DNA from: Bacteroidota bacterium
GTDB taxonomy: Bacteria > Bacteroidota > Bacteroidia > Bacteroidales > PUMT01
DNA: 13,680 bases
Direction of reading: 5' to 3'
NCBI GenBank assembly: GCA_003556985.1
Contig: PWPZ01000093.1
Coordinates: 1-13,680 of the forward strand
The translations under genes and the position numbers were made by a program. Every line of letters starts with the position of its first letter. Positions within the stretch are counted from its first letter, which is position 1. Shown in pieces: positions 8,788 through 13,680 of this stretch. The notes under the pieces were generated by a model. The model searched no databases. It saw only the letters and a list, made by a program, of their open reading frames with translations, and was not told where the DNA came from.

Positions 8788-9450
8788 TCAGTGAAGCTTT
8801 GCTCCGATAAGATGGATAAATTCCTCCCGGGTTTGATTCTGATTCAGAAAAGCACCGGTAAAAGCAGAGGTAGTGGTCACCGAATTTTGCTTTTGGATTC
8901 CCCTCATCTGCATGCACATGTGATGTGCCTCTATTACAACTGCCACCCCCAGGGGTTTCAGGGCATCATGGATACAATCCCTGATCTGGGTAGTCAGCCT
9001 TTCCTGTACCTGAAGCCTCCTTGAAAAGGCATCTACAACCCGGGCAATTTTGCTTAATCCGGTAATGTGCCTGTCGGGTATATACCCAACATGTGCTTTG
9101 CCGTAAAAGGGTATCATATGATGTTCACACAATGAATAAAGCTCGATATCCTTAACAAGTACCATTTGCTGGTATTTTTCATGGAATTTTGCCGATTCAA
9201 TAATCTCCATGGGATTAAGGTTGTATCCGTGAGTCAGGAACTGCATTGCTTTTCCTACCCTTAGAGGAGTCTTTTCCAGTCCCTCGCGCTCGGTGTTCTC
9301 ACCAAGTATATTTAAGATTTCCTTATAATGATAGGCAAGTTTAGCCGTATCTTCGGGATGAAATATCTCTATCTTGGAATAACCAAAATCTTCATCTTCA
9401 ATTGTATCACCATTCCTGGTGATTTCTTCATTCTGTTTTTTAGTTACCAT
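8788..9450 (-). CDS. folE: GTP cyclohydrolase I
   Basis: FolE converts GTP to 7,8-dihydroneopterin triphosphate, the entry to tetrahydrofolate, tetrahydrobiopterin-like and queuosine precursors. With the start at 9450 the protein has 220 residues, close to the family's usual size. The zinc ligands are all present: C108 and H111 in SLCEHHMIPFYG, and C179 in EAHHMCMQMRG. GLSKIARVVDAFSRR (131-145), QERLTTQI (149-156) and SVTTTSAFTGAF (190-201) are conserved family blocks. The frame stays open upstream to an ATG at 9537, but that would add 29 unlike residues inside the preceding gene. The 9450 ATG overlaps the stop of the upstream pterin synthase gene by 11 bp (ATGGTAACTAA), which is typical of translational coupling, so I prefer it. 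Confidence 0.95.
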   Translation of the reverse strand: MVTKKQNEEITRNGDTIEDEDFGYSKIEIFHPEDTAKLAYHYKEILNILGENTEREGLEKTPLRVGKAMQFLTHGYNLNPMEIIESAKFHEKYQQMVLVKDIELYSLCEHHMIPFYGKAHVGYIPDRHITGLSKIARVVDAFSRRLQVQERLTTQIRDCIHDALKPLGVAVVIEAHHMCMQMRGIQKQNSVTTTSAFTGAFLNQNQTREEFIHLIGAKLH

Positions 9451-9853
9451 AATATTCAACGGAATTATTTTCTGTTTCAACAATTTTAACGCAGTGAAGT
9501 TCAATGCCAAGAGGCCGGAATCGGGGCTCAAGCACATCCCATATAGCTATGGCTATATTTTCAGAAGAGATTATAAGCCCCTTCATGAAATCCACCTGGG
9601 TGTTGAGATTCATATGATCAATCTTTTCAATAACCTGCTCCCTGATTATTTTGCTGAGAGTTTTAAGGTTGACCACAAAGCCTGTTTCCGGGTTCACCGG
9701 TCCCTTAACGGTCACATATAATATATAGTTGTGACCATGCCATGAGGGGTTTGAACATTTGCCAAAAACCCTTAAATTCTCTTCGTCCGACCATTCTGGC
9801 CTGAAAAGCCGGTGAGCTGCATTGAAAGTTTCCCTGCGCGTTATGTATACCAT
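9440..9853 (-). CDS. 6-pyruvoyl-tetrahydropterin synthase / QueD superfamily enzyme
   Basis: The family acts on dihydroneopterin triphosphate, the FolE product, giving 6-pyruvoyl-tetrahydropterin (PTPS) or 6-carboxy-tetrahydropterin (QueD). From the start at 9853 the protein has 137 residues. The zinc ligands are H14 (FNAAHRL), H39 and H41 (HGHNY). The catalytic Cys is C33, the Asp-His pair is D79-H80 (DHMNLN), and substrate Glu is E127 (VETENN). The Cys lies five residues before HGH (CSNPSWHGHN), as in animal PTPS, rather than three as in E. coli QueD, and DEENLRVFGK and ETENNSV also resemble the animal enzyme as I remember it. The frame extends to an ATG at 9907, but those 18 residues are unlike the family and that ATG lies about at the predicted transcription start. 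The overlap with folE strongly suggests that the pair work in sequence. Whether the product feeds queuosine or a biopterin-like cofactor cannot be decided here. Confidence 0.9.
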   Translation of the reverse strand: MVYITRRETFNAAHRLFRPEWSDEENLRVFGKCSNPSWHGHNYILYVTVKGPVNPETGFVVNLKTLSKIIREQVIEKIDHMNLNTQVDFMKGLIISSENIAIAIWDVLEPRFRPLGIELHCVKIVETENNSVEYYGN

Positions 9854-9911
9854 TTCTGTGTGATTTAATGGAATAATGCCGGCAACTATGTTGTTTATTC
9901 CACTCAATGCC

Positions 9912-9919
9912 CAAAATTA
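9912..9919 (-). promoter_or_regulatory. Candidate -7 box for the pterin synthase-folE pair
   Basis: On the minus strand this reads TAATTTTG, matching the Bacteroidota -7 consensus TAnnTTTG. Transcription would begin near 9905, giving a leader of about 50 nt to the ATG at 9853 and leaving out the alternative ATG at 9907. The nearest upstream TTTG (9933-9936) is only 13 nt away, too close for a normal -33 box, so the call is tentative. Confidence 0.4.
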
Positions 9920-10052
9920 AGGAAAAAACTTCCAAAAACAGTAAAACATCCCTCAGCATCGTAATACAATCCTGTGATCATCCTCATAAAAATGACCTGA
10001 TCAGGGTTGGTATCCTGCCGGGTAAGTTTATTATCCGTTGCAGAAAGTGCTT

Positions 10053-10084
10053 TTTGGGCAGATTTGCCCAATTAGTTAACTTTG
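10053..10084 (+). promoter_or_regulatory. Bacteroidota-type promoter for hldD
   Basis: TTTG (10053-10056) and TAACTTTG (10077-10084) are separated by 20 nt, an excellent match to the Bacteroidota housekeeping sigma consensus (TTTG, about 19-21 nt, TAnnTTTG). The downstream GCACC is also common after such boxes. The start of transcription would be about 10089-10092, which gives hldD an unusually long leader of about 170 nt. Confidence 0.7.
10054..10071. promoter_or_regulatory. Dyad in the promoter spacer, candidate operator
   Basis: TTGGGCA-GATT-TGCCCAA is a perfect inverted repeat with 7-bp arms and a 4-bp centre. It starts inside the -33 box and fills most of the spacer up to the -7 box, so a protein bound here would block the polymerase. 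No repressor gene is visible in the window; the operator role is inferred from position and symmetry alone. Confidence 0.45.
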
Positions 10085-10088
10085 CACC

Positions 10089-10259
10089 AGTGAACTGTCT
10101 TCCGGAAGGACTCTTCTTCGCCCAACAGGAATACAGCATTCCGGATAGAGTAGATCCGGACAGTCTCTGTTTTGTTGCATGCTGCCCGGGAAAACAGTTT
10201 TTTAATAATCTGTCTGACAGCTGATATATAACTGTCAGGTTAATATAAAATCAAAAAAA
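10089..10259 (+). promoter_or_regulatory. Long structured 5' leader of hldD (or a separate small RNA)
   Basis: From the predicted start to the hldD ATG there are about 170 nt able to form several stems. ACTGTC (10094-10099) pairs with GACAGT (10159-10164), enclosing GGAAT-ACAGC-ATTCC (10128-10142). A 7-bp perfect stem CTGACAG/CTGTCAG (10214-10220 and 10232-10238) ends 21 nt before the ATG. The last hairpin lacks a T-run, so it is not an obvious attenuator. I recognise no known riboswitch, and it is not a match to SRP RNA. Confidence 0.35.
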
Positions 10260-11225
10260 ATGATCATTATAACCGGAGCTGCCGGGTTTATCGGGAGCAA
10301 CCTTGCGGCCAGACTCAATGCGGAGGGTTATACCGATATTATACTTGTTGATGAGTTTGAACGGGATGATAAAAACCGGAATATAGAGAACAAGAAATTT
10401 ACCGCCTGCGTGCACAGGGATGAATTTTTCAGCTGGCTGAAAACTAATCACAGGTTTGTGCAATTCATCTTTCATCTTGGCGCACGAACCGATACGTCAG
10501 AAATGCGGAAAGAAGTGTTCGACCTACTCAATCTCAATTACTCCAAAGAATTATGGGGCCTTTGTGTCGATTTCGGTCTGCCCTTGATTTATGCCTCCTC
10601 TGCGGCAACATATGGTCTGGGAGAAAAGGGTTTTGATGATGACCATGGGGTTCCCGAATACCTTAAACCTCTTAACCCCTATGGAGAATCAAAAAATGAG
10701 TTCGACAAATGGGTGCTTCGTCAGAAAGAAAAACCCTATTTCTGGGCCGGACTGAAATTTTTTAATGTTTACGGCCCCAATGAGTATCATAAAGGACGGA
10801 TGGCCTCGGTTGTTTATCATGCCTCTGAACAAATACGCAAAACCGGCAGCATTAAGCTCTTTCGCTCCCATGATCGCCGTTATCGCGACGGTGAACAAAA
10901 AAGGGATTTTATATATGTAAAGGATGTTGTCGATGTGATGTTCCATTTTATGCTACACAGAAAAAATTCCGCCATATATAATCTGGGCACAGGCGTAGCC
11001 CGTACTTTTCTGGATCTGGCCAATAGCACATTCAGTGCCATGGGAAAGGAACCAGTGATTGAGTTTGCCGATACTCCTGCTGATATAAGAGACAAATACC
11101 AGTATTATACAAGGGCCTCCATGGAAAAGCTCCGGAATACAGGCTATCTGAAATCTTTTACTTCCCTGGAAGAGGGCATATCGGAGTATGTATCCCAGTA
11201 CCTCAGATCAGGGTCAGTTAATTGA
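10260..11225 (+). CDS. hldD: ADP-L-glycero-D-manno-heptose 6-epimerase
   Basis: HldD (also called RfaD or GmhD) epimerises ADP-D-glycero-D-manno-heptose at C6, the last step in making the heptose donor for the lipopolysaccharide inner core. The 321-residue protein is a short-chain dehydrogenase/epimerase with the dinucleotide motif GAAGFIG (6-12), YASSAATYG (111-119), the catalytic pair Y141 and K145 in NPYGESK, and YGPNEYHKGRMASV (171-184) with K178, the second catalytic base of E. coli HldD. KRDFIYVKDVVDV and YNLGTG are also family blocks. A short insert rich in His and Arg near 205-214 precedes KRDF. The ATG at 10260 follows a run of eight A residues and no Shine-Dalgarno site. No other heptose or LPS gene is next to it, so it appears to be a single-gene unit driven by the promoter at 10053-10084. 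Confidence 0.94.
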   Translation: MIIITGAAGFIGSNLAARLNAEGYTDIILVDEFERDDKNRNIENKKFTACVHRDEFFSWLKTNHRFVQFIFHLGARTDTSEMRKEVFDLLNLNYSKELWGLCVDFGLPLIYASSAATYGLGEKGFDDDHGVPEYLKPLNPYGESKNEFDKWVLRQKEKPYFWAGLKFFNVYGPNEYHKGRMASVVYHASEQIRKTGSIKLFRSHDRRYRDGEQKRDFIYVKDVVDVMFHFMLHRKNSAIYNLGTGVARTFLDLANSTFSAMGKEPVIEFADTPADIRDKYQYYTRASMEKLRNTGYLKSFTSLEEGISEYVSQYLRSGSVN

Positions 11226-11557
11226 CAGAGGAAAACTCTTTCAGGGTAATGCCAGCCTGACATTGAATCTGGCCGGCTTTCACCCGCCATTGCTTCCATT
11301 TGCCTGGAATTCATCTTCGGCGCTTTTAATATTGCCTGTTTCCCGGGCAGACATGTGTTTGAAAGTGCAGTTAAATTCAATTCTCCCTTGTTTTCACCCC
11401 GCCATTCAATCAGGCTGGCATTGAGGAGTCAGCTTTAAGTCTGCAACACGACTGTTTGTGACGAAATTTTTCCGGCACTTGAACAATTATGTAAATACTT
11501 TGTTCTAATTTATAATTGTTCCAAATAACTAAATTCAAACTTTTAAAATATATTGTT
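11226..11557. other. Gene-less stretch between hldD and the first SOD
   Basis: Open frames on both strands here are short and their translations are unfamiliar; I support no gene. The stretch contains a pair of long inverted repeats (11248-11422) and a 14-15 bp direct repeat. The last 100 bp are A/T-rich and presumably hold the SOD promoter. TACTTTG (11496-11502) is one base short of the TAnnTTTG box and has no well-spaced -33 box, so I do not call it. Confidence 0.6.
11248..11422. repeat. 175-bp segment bounded by near-perfect inverted repeats
   Basis: The left arm (11248-11268, beginning AATGCCAGCCTGA) is the reverse complement of the right arm (11404-11422, ending TCAGGCTGGCATT), except for a 2-base gap. 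The interior is 135 bp. A direct repeat TTTCACCC(C)GCCATT lies at 11278-11291 and 11392-11406, the second copy running into the right arm. No target-site duplication is clear. It may be a small non-coding mobile or interspersed repeat, or a long hairpin at the 3' end of the hldD transcript. Confidence 0.6.
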
Positions 11558-12163
11558 ATGTCATTTAAACTGCCGTCACTAAAATACGATTACAATGCAC
11601 TCGAGCCACATATAGATTCGCGTACAATGGAGATCCACCATACCAAACATCATGGAGCCTACACAGAAAAACTGAATGGTGCAGCAGAAAATACAGAACT
11701 GTCAGATAAAAGTATTGACGATATTATGGCAAATATTTCGCGTCATCCTGTAGCTGTCAGAAATAACGGGGGAGGTTATTATAATCACAACCTTTTCTGG
11801 GAAATTATGTCACCGGATGGCGGTGGTGAGCCGGGCGGTGATCTGCTTTCGGCGATTGACCGCGATTTTGGTTCATTCGGATCGTTTAAGGAGAAGTTTT
11901 CAAATGCTGCTGCTACCAGGTTTGGTTCAGGCTGGGCATGGCTGGTTAAAGATAACGGAAAACTAATGGTGACCTCCACTCCTAATCAGGACAACCCTTT
12001 AATGGATGTTGTTCCTTCAGAAGAAAGAGGAACCCCGATCCTGGGAATTGATGTCTGGGAACATGCCTATTATTTAAATTACCAGAACCGGCGACCGGAA
12101 TATATTGCTGCCTTTTGGAATGTAATCGACTGGGATGAGGTATCAAAAAGATTTAAGGGGTAA
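11558..12163 (+). CDS. Superoxide dismutase, Mn-type signature (copy 1)
   Basis: This enzyme dismutates superoxide to oxygen and hydrogen peroxide. The 201-residue protein has no signal peptide and is presumably cytosolic. Metal ligands are H27 (MEIHHTKHH), H77 (YNHNLFW), D165 and H169 (DVWEHAYYL). The metal-selective positions are Mn-like: Gly four residues before H77 and Gln144 in STPNQDNPLM, matching E. coli SodA. An upstream in-frame ATG at 11516 would add 14 residues (MFQITKFKLLKYIV) not seen in the family, whereas the ATG at 11558 gives the standard MSFKLPSLKY start and has the same TTATG context as the next SOD. An A/T-rich leader without Shine-Dalgarno site precedes it. A strong terminator follows 70 bp after the stop. 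Residues 149-173 are encoded by a 74-bp block identical in DNA to the SOD at the right edge. Confidence 0.95.
   Translation: MSFKLPSLKYDYNALEPHIDSRTMEIHHTKHHGAYTEKLNGAAENTELSDKSIDDIMANISRHPVAVRNNGGGYYNHNLFWEIMSPDGGGEPGGDLLSAIDRDFGSFGSFKEKFSNAAATRFGSGWAWLVKDNGKLMVTSTPNQDNPLMDVVPSEERGTPILGIDVWEHAYYLNYQNRRPEYIAAFWNVIDWDEVSKRFKG
12002..12075 (+). repeat. 74-bp inverted repeat, arm in SOD copy 1
   Basis: This block is base-for-base the reverse complement of 13379-13452 in the third SOD gene. On both sides the two genes differ at synonymous sites (for example CAGGACAAC versus CAGGATAAT just before it), so the identity stops sharply. Gene conversion or a recent partial exchange is the likeliest cause. 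It covers the D-H metal-ligand motif. Confidence 0.9.
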
Positions 12164-12532
12164 CCGGAAGCGGTACAAAAACCTTATTTATAATATTTGG
12201 TTAGGTTAGGTTGGTTTATTGGTTTGATGGGGAAAAGAGAAGCATCAGGGAAATCCGGTGTTTCTCTTTTTTTTTAGTTTGTCTCTCTAAATATGAATAA
12301 ATGATCTTAATATGACAAAAAAGTCATTTCCGCCTGGATGATCCGAATTCAGATTAATTCTATATCAATTCTAAATTATTTTTGAGAGAGACAGGATATT
12401 TAATGAGCAGGCTGCTTAGTATCTGCAGGTTTTTCGAGTGGGGATAGCCGGATTTTTCTTGGTGTTGTTACGGATTATTTGTAAATTGTAGGTATGAAAC
12501 CAATACAGGTATAAACCTAAAATTTTATTATT
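12164..12532. other. Gene-less stretch between SOD copies 1 and 2
   Basis: No coding sequence is supported; the open frames are very short. Contents in order: GGTTA-type tandem repeats (about 12199-12225), the terminator of the first SOD (12233-12275), and an A/T-rich segment flanked by the inverted repeat GTCTCTCT/AGAGAGAC (12281-12288 and 12385-12392) with a small hairpin ATGAC-AAAAAA-GTCAT (12312-12327) inside. The second SOD's promoter should lie in the last 120 bp, but no good TAnnTTTG box was found. Confidence 0.55.
12233..12275 (+). terminator. Intrinsic terminator after SOD copy 1
   Basis: AGAGAAGCA (12236-12244) pairs with TGTTTCTCT (12259-12267), nine pairs with one G-U, around a 14-nt loop. 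The arm continues into a run of nine Ts (12267-12275). Upstream As at 12233-12235 can extend the stem. This is a standard intrinsic terminator and implies that the next SOD has its own promoter. Confidence 0.85.
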
Positions 12533-13123
12533 ATGAGCTTTAAACTTCCTGATTTGCCTTACCGGCAAAATGAGCTTGAACCAGCTATTTCTGAGAGAAC
12601 AATTCAGTTCCATTACGGGAAACATCACCAGACTTATGTAAATAAGACAAATGACCTGATAAAGGGAACCGAATTCGAGAACGCTTCACTGGAAACCATT
12701 GTTAAGGAATCCGAAGGGAGTATTTTTAATAACGCAGCCCAGGTATGGAATCATAATTTTTATTTCGGGTCACTGTCACCAAAAGGCGGAGGAGAGCCCG
12801 GGAACAAGATAGCCAGGGCTATTGAGCGTGATTTCGATTCATTCACTAATTTCAGGGAAGAATTCAGCAAGGCAGGCGCTACTCTATTTGGATCCGGATG
12901 GGTTTGGCTGGTGACCGATCAGGCCGGAGCGCTTGATATCGTCCAGGAATCAAATGCCGGAAACCCTTTGCACAGTGGAAAAATTCCACTTATGACAATG
13001 GATGTGTGGGAACATGCCTACTATCTGGACTATCAGAACAAACGACCCGATCACATTGATGCATTCTGGAAGATTATAAACTGGCCGCTGATAGGTGAAA
13101 GGTATTCTGAAATCACCGGCTAA
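12533..13123 (+). CDS. sodB: Superoxide dismutase, Fe-type / cambialistic signature (copy 2)
   Basis: This 196-residue protein matches the SodB branch: MSFKLPDLPY start, HYGKHHQTYV, FNNAAQVWNHN and GSGWVWLV. Metal ligands are H27, H74, D157 and H161, the E. coli FeSOD positions plus one for the initiator Met. Fe-type markers are Gln70, four residues before H74, and Ala142 in SNAGNPL, where the Mn-type copies have Gln in PNQD. Position 78 is Phe (NHNFYF), where E. coli SodB has Trp; I recall the same Phe in the Porphyromonas gingivalis SOD, which works with either Fe or Mn, so metal flexibility is possible. No signal peptide is seen. It lies 369 bp after copy 1 and beyond its terminator, so it is regulated separately. 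A strong two-way terminator follows about 75 bp after the stop. Confidence 0.95.
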   Translation: MSFKLPDLPYRQNELEPAISERTIQFHYGKHHQTYVNKTNDLIKGTEFENASLETIVKESEGSIFNNAAQVWNHNFYFGSLSPKGGGEPGNKIARAIERDFDSFTNFREEFSKAGATLFGSGWVWLVTDQAGALDIVQESNAGNPLHSGKIPLMTMDVWEHAYYLDYQNKRPDHIDAFWKIINWPLIGERYSEITG

Positions 13124-13197
13124 ATTACAGTCCGGCATTATTCAGAAATTACGCCTGGAAATGGCGGTATAGGCCTTTTTGCGTTCATCTGAAAAAG

Positions 13198-13241
13198 ATC
13201 AAAAGGAGATTGCCGGATATATCAGGCAATCTCCTTTTGAT
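13198..13241. terminator. Two-way terminator between SOD copies 2 and 3
   Basis: A perfect 17-bp inverted repeat: ATC plus AAAAGGAGATTGCC (13198-13214) pairs with GGCAATCTCCTTTT plus GAT (13225-13241) around a 10-nt loop. Its outer arms supply T-rich ends in both directions, with TTTT within the 3' arm and five more Ts beyond it on the minus strand. It lies between converging genes and should stop transcription from both sides. Confidence 0.88.
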
Positions 13242-13287
13242 TTCCAATGGCCGGTTACCTTTTGGCTAATCATGTTTGAGAGCTTGC

Positions 13288-13680
13288 TCAGGCTTTTCGA
13301 AGTCTTTCTGCTACCTCCCCCCAGTTAATTACGTTCCAGAAGGCGGAAATATAATCGCCTCTTCTGTTCTGGTAATGCAAATAATAGGCATGTTCCCAGA
13401 CATCAATTCCCAGGATCGGGGTTCCTCTTTCTTCTGAAGGAACAACATCCATCAGGGGATTATCCTGGTTTGGAGTTGAGGTTACTATAAGTCTGCCGTT
13501 TCTTACAACCAGCCATGCCCAGCCTGATCCGAATCTTGTTGCAGCGGCCTGAGAAAATTTCTCACTGAATGAATCAAAAGACCCAAAGTCACGTTCAATG
13601 GCTGAAAGCAGATTGCCTGTTGGTTTTCCACCACCCCGTGGCGCCATTATTTTCCAGAAAAGATCGTGGTTGAAATGACC
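13288..13680 (-). CDS. Superoxide dismutase, Mn-type signature (copy 3), 5'-partial
   Basis: This gene runs off the right edge: the frame is open to 13680, and the 11 codons before the Met at 13647 read GHFNHDLFWKI, the conserved second-His block, so the N-terminal third is outside the window. The visible 130 residues hold the second metal His (NHDLFW) and the DVWEHAYYL ligands. The Gly four residues before the second metal His and PNQDNPLM give the Mn-type signature, as in copy 1. The C-terminus ends in GEVAERLRKA. The gene converges on copy 2 across a two-way terminator. A 74-bp block is identical in DNA to copy 1, although elsewhere the two differ by many synonymous and some amino-acid changes, which marks them as close paralogues with a recently homogenised segment. 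The start and the N-terminal His cannot be seen. Confidence 0.93.
   Translation of the reverse strand, partial: GHFNHDLFWKIMAPRGGGKPTGNLLSAIERDFGSFDSFSEKFSQAAATRFGSGWAWLVVRNGRLIVTSTPNQDNPLMDVVPSEERGTPILGIDVWEHAYYLHYQNRRGDYISAFWNVINWGEVAERLRKA
13379..13452 (-). repeat. 74-bp inverted repeat, arm in SOD copy 3
   Basis: This is the exact reverse complement of 12002-12075 in SOD copy 1. Because the two arms are about 1.3 kb apart and inverted, recombination between them could flip the segment containing SOD copy 2 and both terminators. Confidence 0.9.

Larger units (their letters stand above)
9854..10259. other. Divergent regulatory region between the pterin operon and hldD
   Basis: No gene is supported here. 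A 105-codon open frame on the + strand (9907-10224) has a Cys/Phe-rich, unfamiliar translation and crosses both predicted promoters. The region holds a minus-strand -7 box (9912-9919), a 10-bp perfect palindrome CCTGATCAGG (9996-10005), a complete + strand promoter with a dyad in its spacer (10053-10084), and a leader of about 170 nt with several possible hairpins before hldD. Confidence 0.6.

Noticed and set aside
9451..9537. Longer folE start at 9537
   Set aside because: It would add 29 residues unlike the family and lie deep in the pterin synthase gene; the 11-bp overlap start at 9450 fits coupling.
10102..10110. CCGGAAGGA resembling the conserved SRP RNA loop
   Set aside because: The surrounding conserved SRP bases (the GUCAGG and AGCAGCC sides) are missing, so it is a chance match.
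9907..10224. 105-codon open frame on the + strand between the pterin synthase and hldD
   Set aside because: The translation is Cys/Phe-rich and unlike any family I know. It spans both predicted promoters and the spacer dyad, and its start lies at the predicted minus-strand transcription start.
11144..11424. Open frames of about 78 codons on both strands between hldD and the first SOD
   Set aside because: They overlap hldD's end and are largely made from the inverted-repeat element; the SGWH at their ends simply reflects the repeat arms.
11516..11557. Longer start for the first SOD at 11516
   Set aside because: The extra 14 residues are not found in SODs and do not form a convincing signal peptide; the start at 11558 matches the family and its paralogue.

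Overview
The window looks like a chromosomal stretch from a member of the Bacteroidota, probably the Bacteroidales/Marinilabiliales side. Genes lack Shine-Dalgarno sites and have A/T-rich leaders. One textbook Bacteroidota promoter (TTTG, 20 nt, TAnnTTTG) is present. The FeSOD-type protein carries residues that I recall from Porphyromonas-type SOD. This assignment rests on sequence character and remembered families, not on a search.

Left third (2-6146, + strand): two very large paralogous genes 19 bp apart. Each has a degenerate receiver-like domain, a second receiver domain, a linker, an ATP-grasp domain of the PEP synthase/PPDK N-terminal type, and a conserved C-terminal domain of about 190 residues containing GPGRWG. 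Neither has a recognisable phospho-histidine swivelling domain or PEP/pyruvate barrel, so they are not ordinary PEP synthases. The first gene is open through the left edge, so its true start lies outside the window.

Middle (6238-9853, - strand): read from the right, a 6-pyruvoyl-tetrahydropterin synthase-type gene overlaps folE (GTP cyclohydrolase I) by 11 bp. Then come fabD (malonyl-CoA:ACP transacylase) and a class I HMG-CoA reductase. These cover pterin synthesis, the start of fatty-acid synthesis and the committed step of the mevalonate pathway. They share a strand, but only the first two are clearly coupled.

Right third (9854-13680): a 406-bp divergent regulatory region carries a canonical + strand promoter with an inverted repeat in its spacer. 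It leads through a leader of about 170 nt into hldD (ADP-glyceromanno-heptose 6-epimerase, LPS core). After a gene-less region bounded by inverted repeats come three superoxide dismutase genes: a MnSOD-signature gene (+), an FeSOD/cambialistic-signature gene (+) and a second MnSOD-signature gene (-, cut by the right edge). The two MnSOD-like copies share a 74-bp block of exact identity in opposite orientation, which suggests recent gene conversion or duplication. Strong hairpin terminators follow the first SOD and lie between the second and third.

The most unusual items are the tandem receiver/ATP-grasp proteins without a PEP domain, the triple SOD cluster with its converted block, and the dyad inside the hldD promoter. 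No tRNA, rRNA, CRISPR array, transposase or phage gene is visible.
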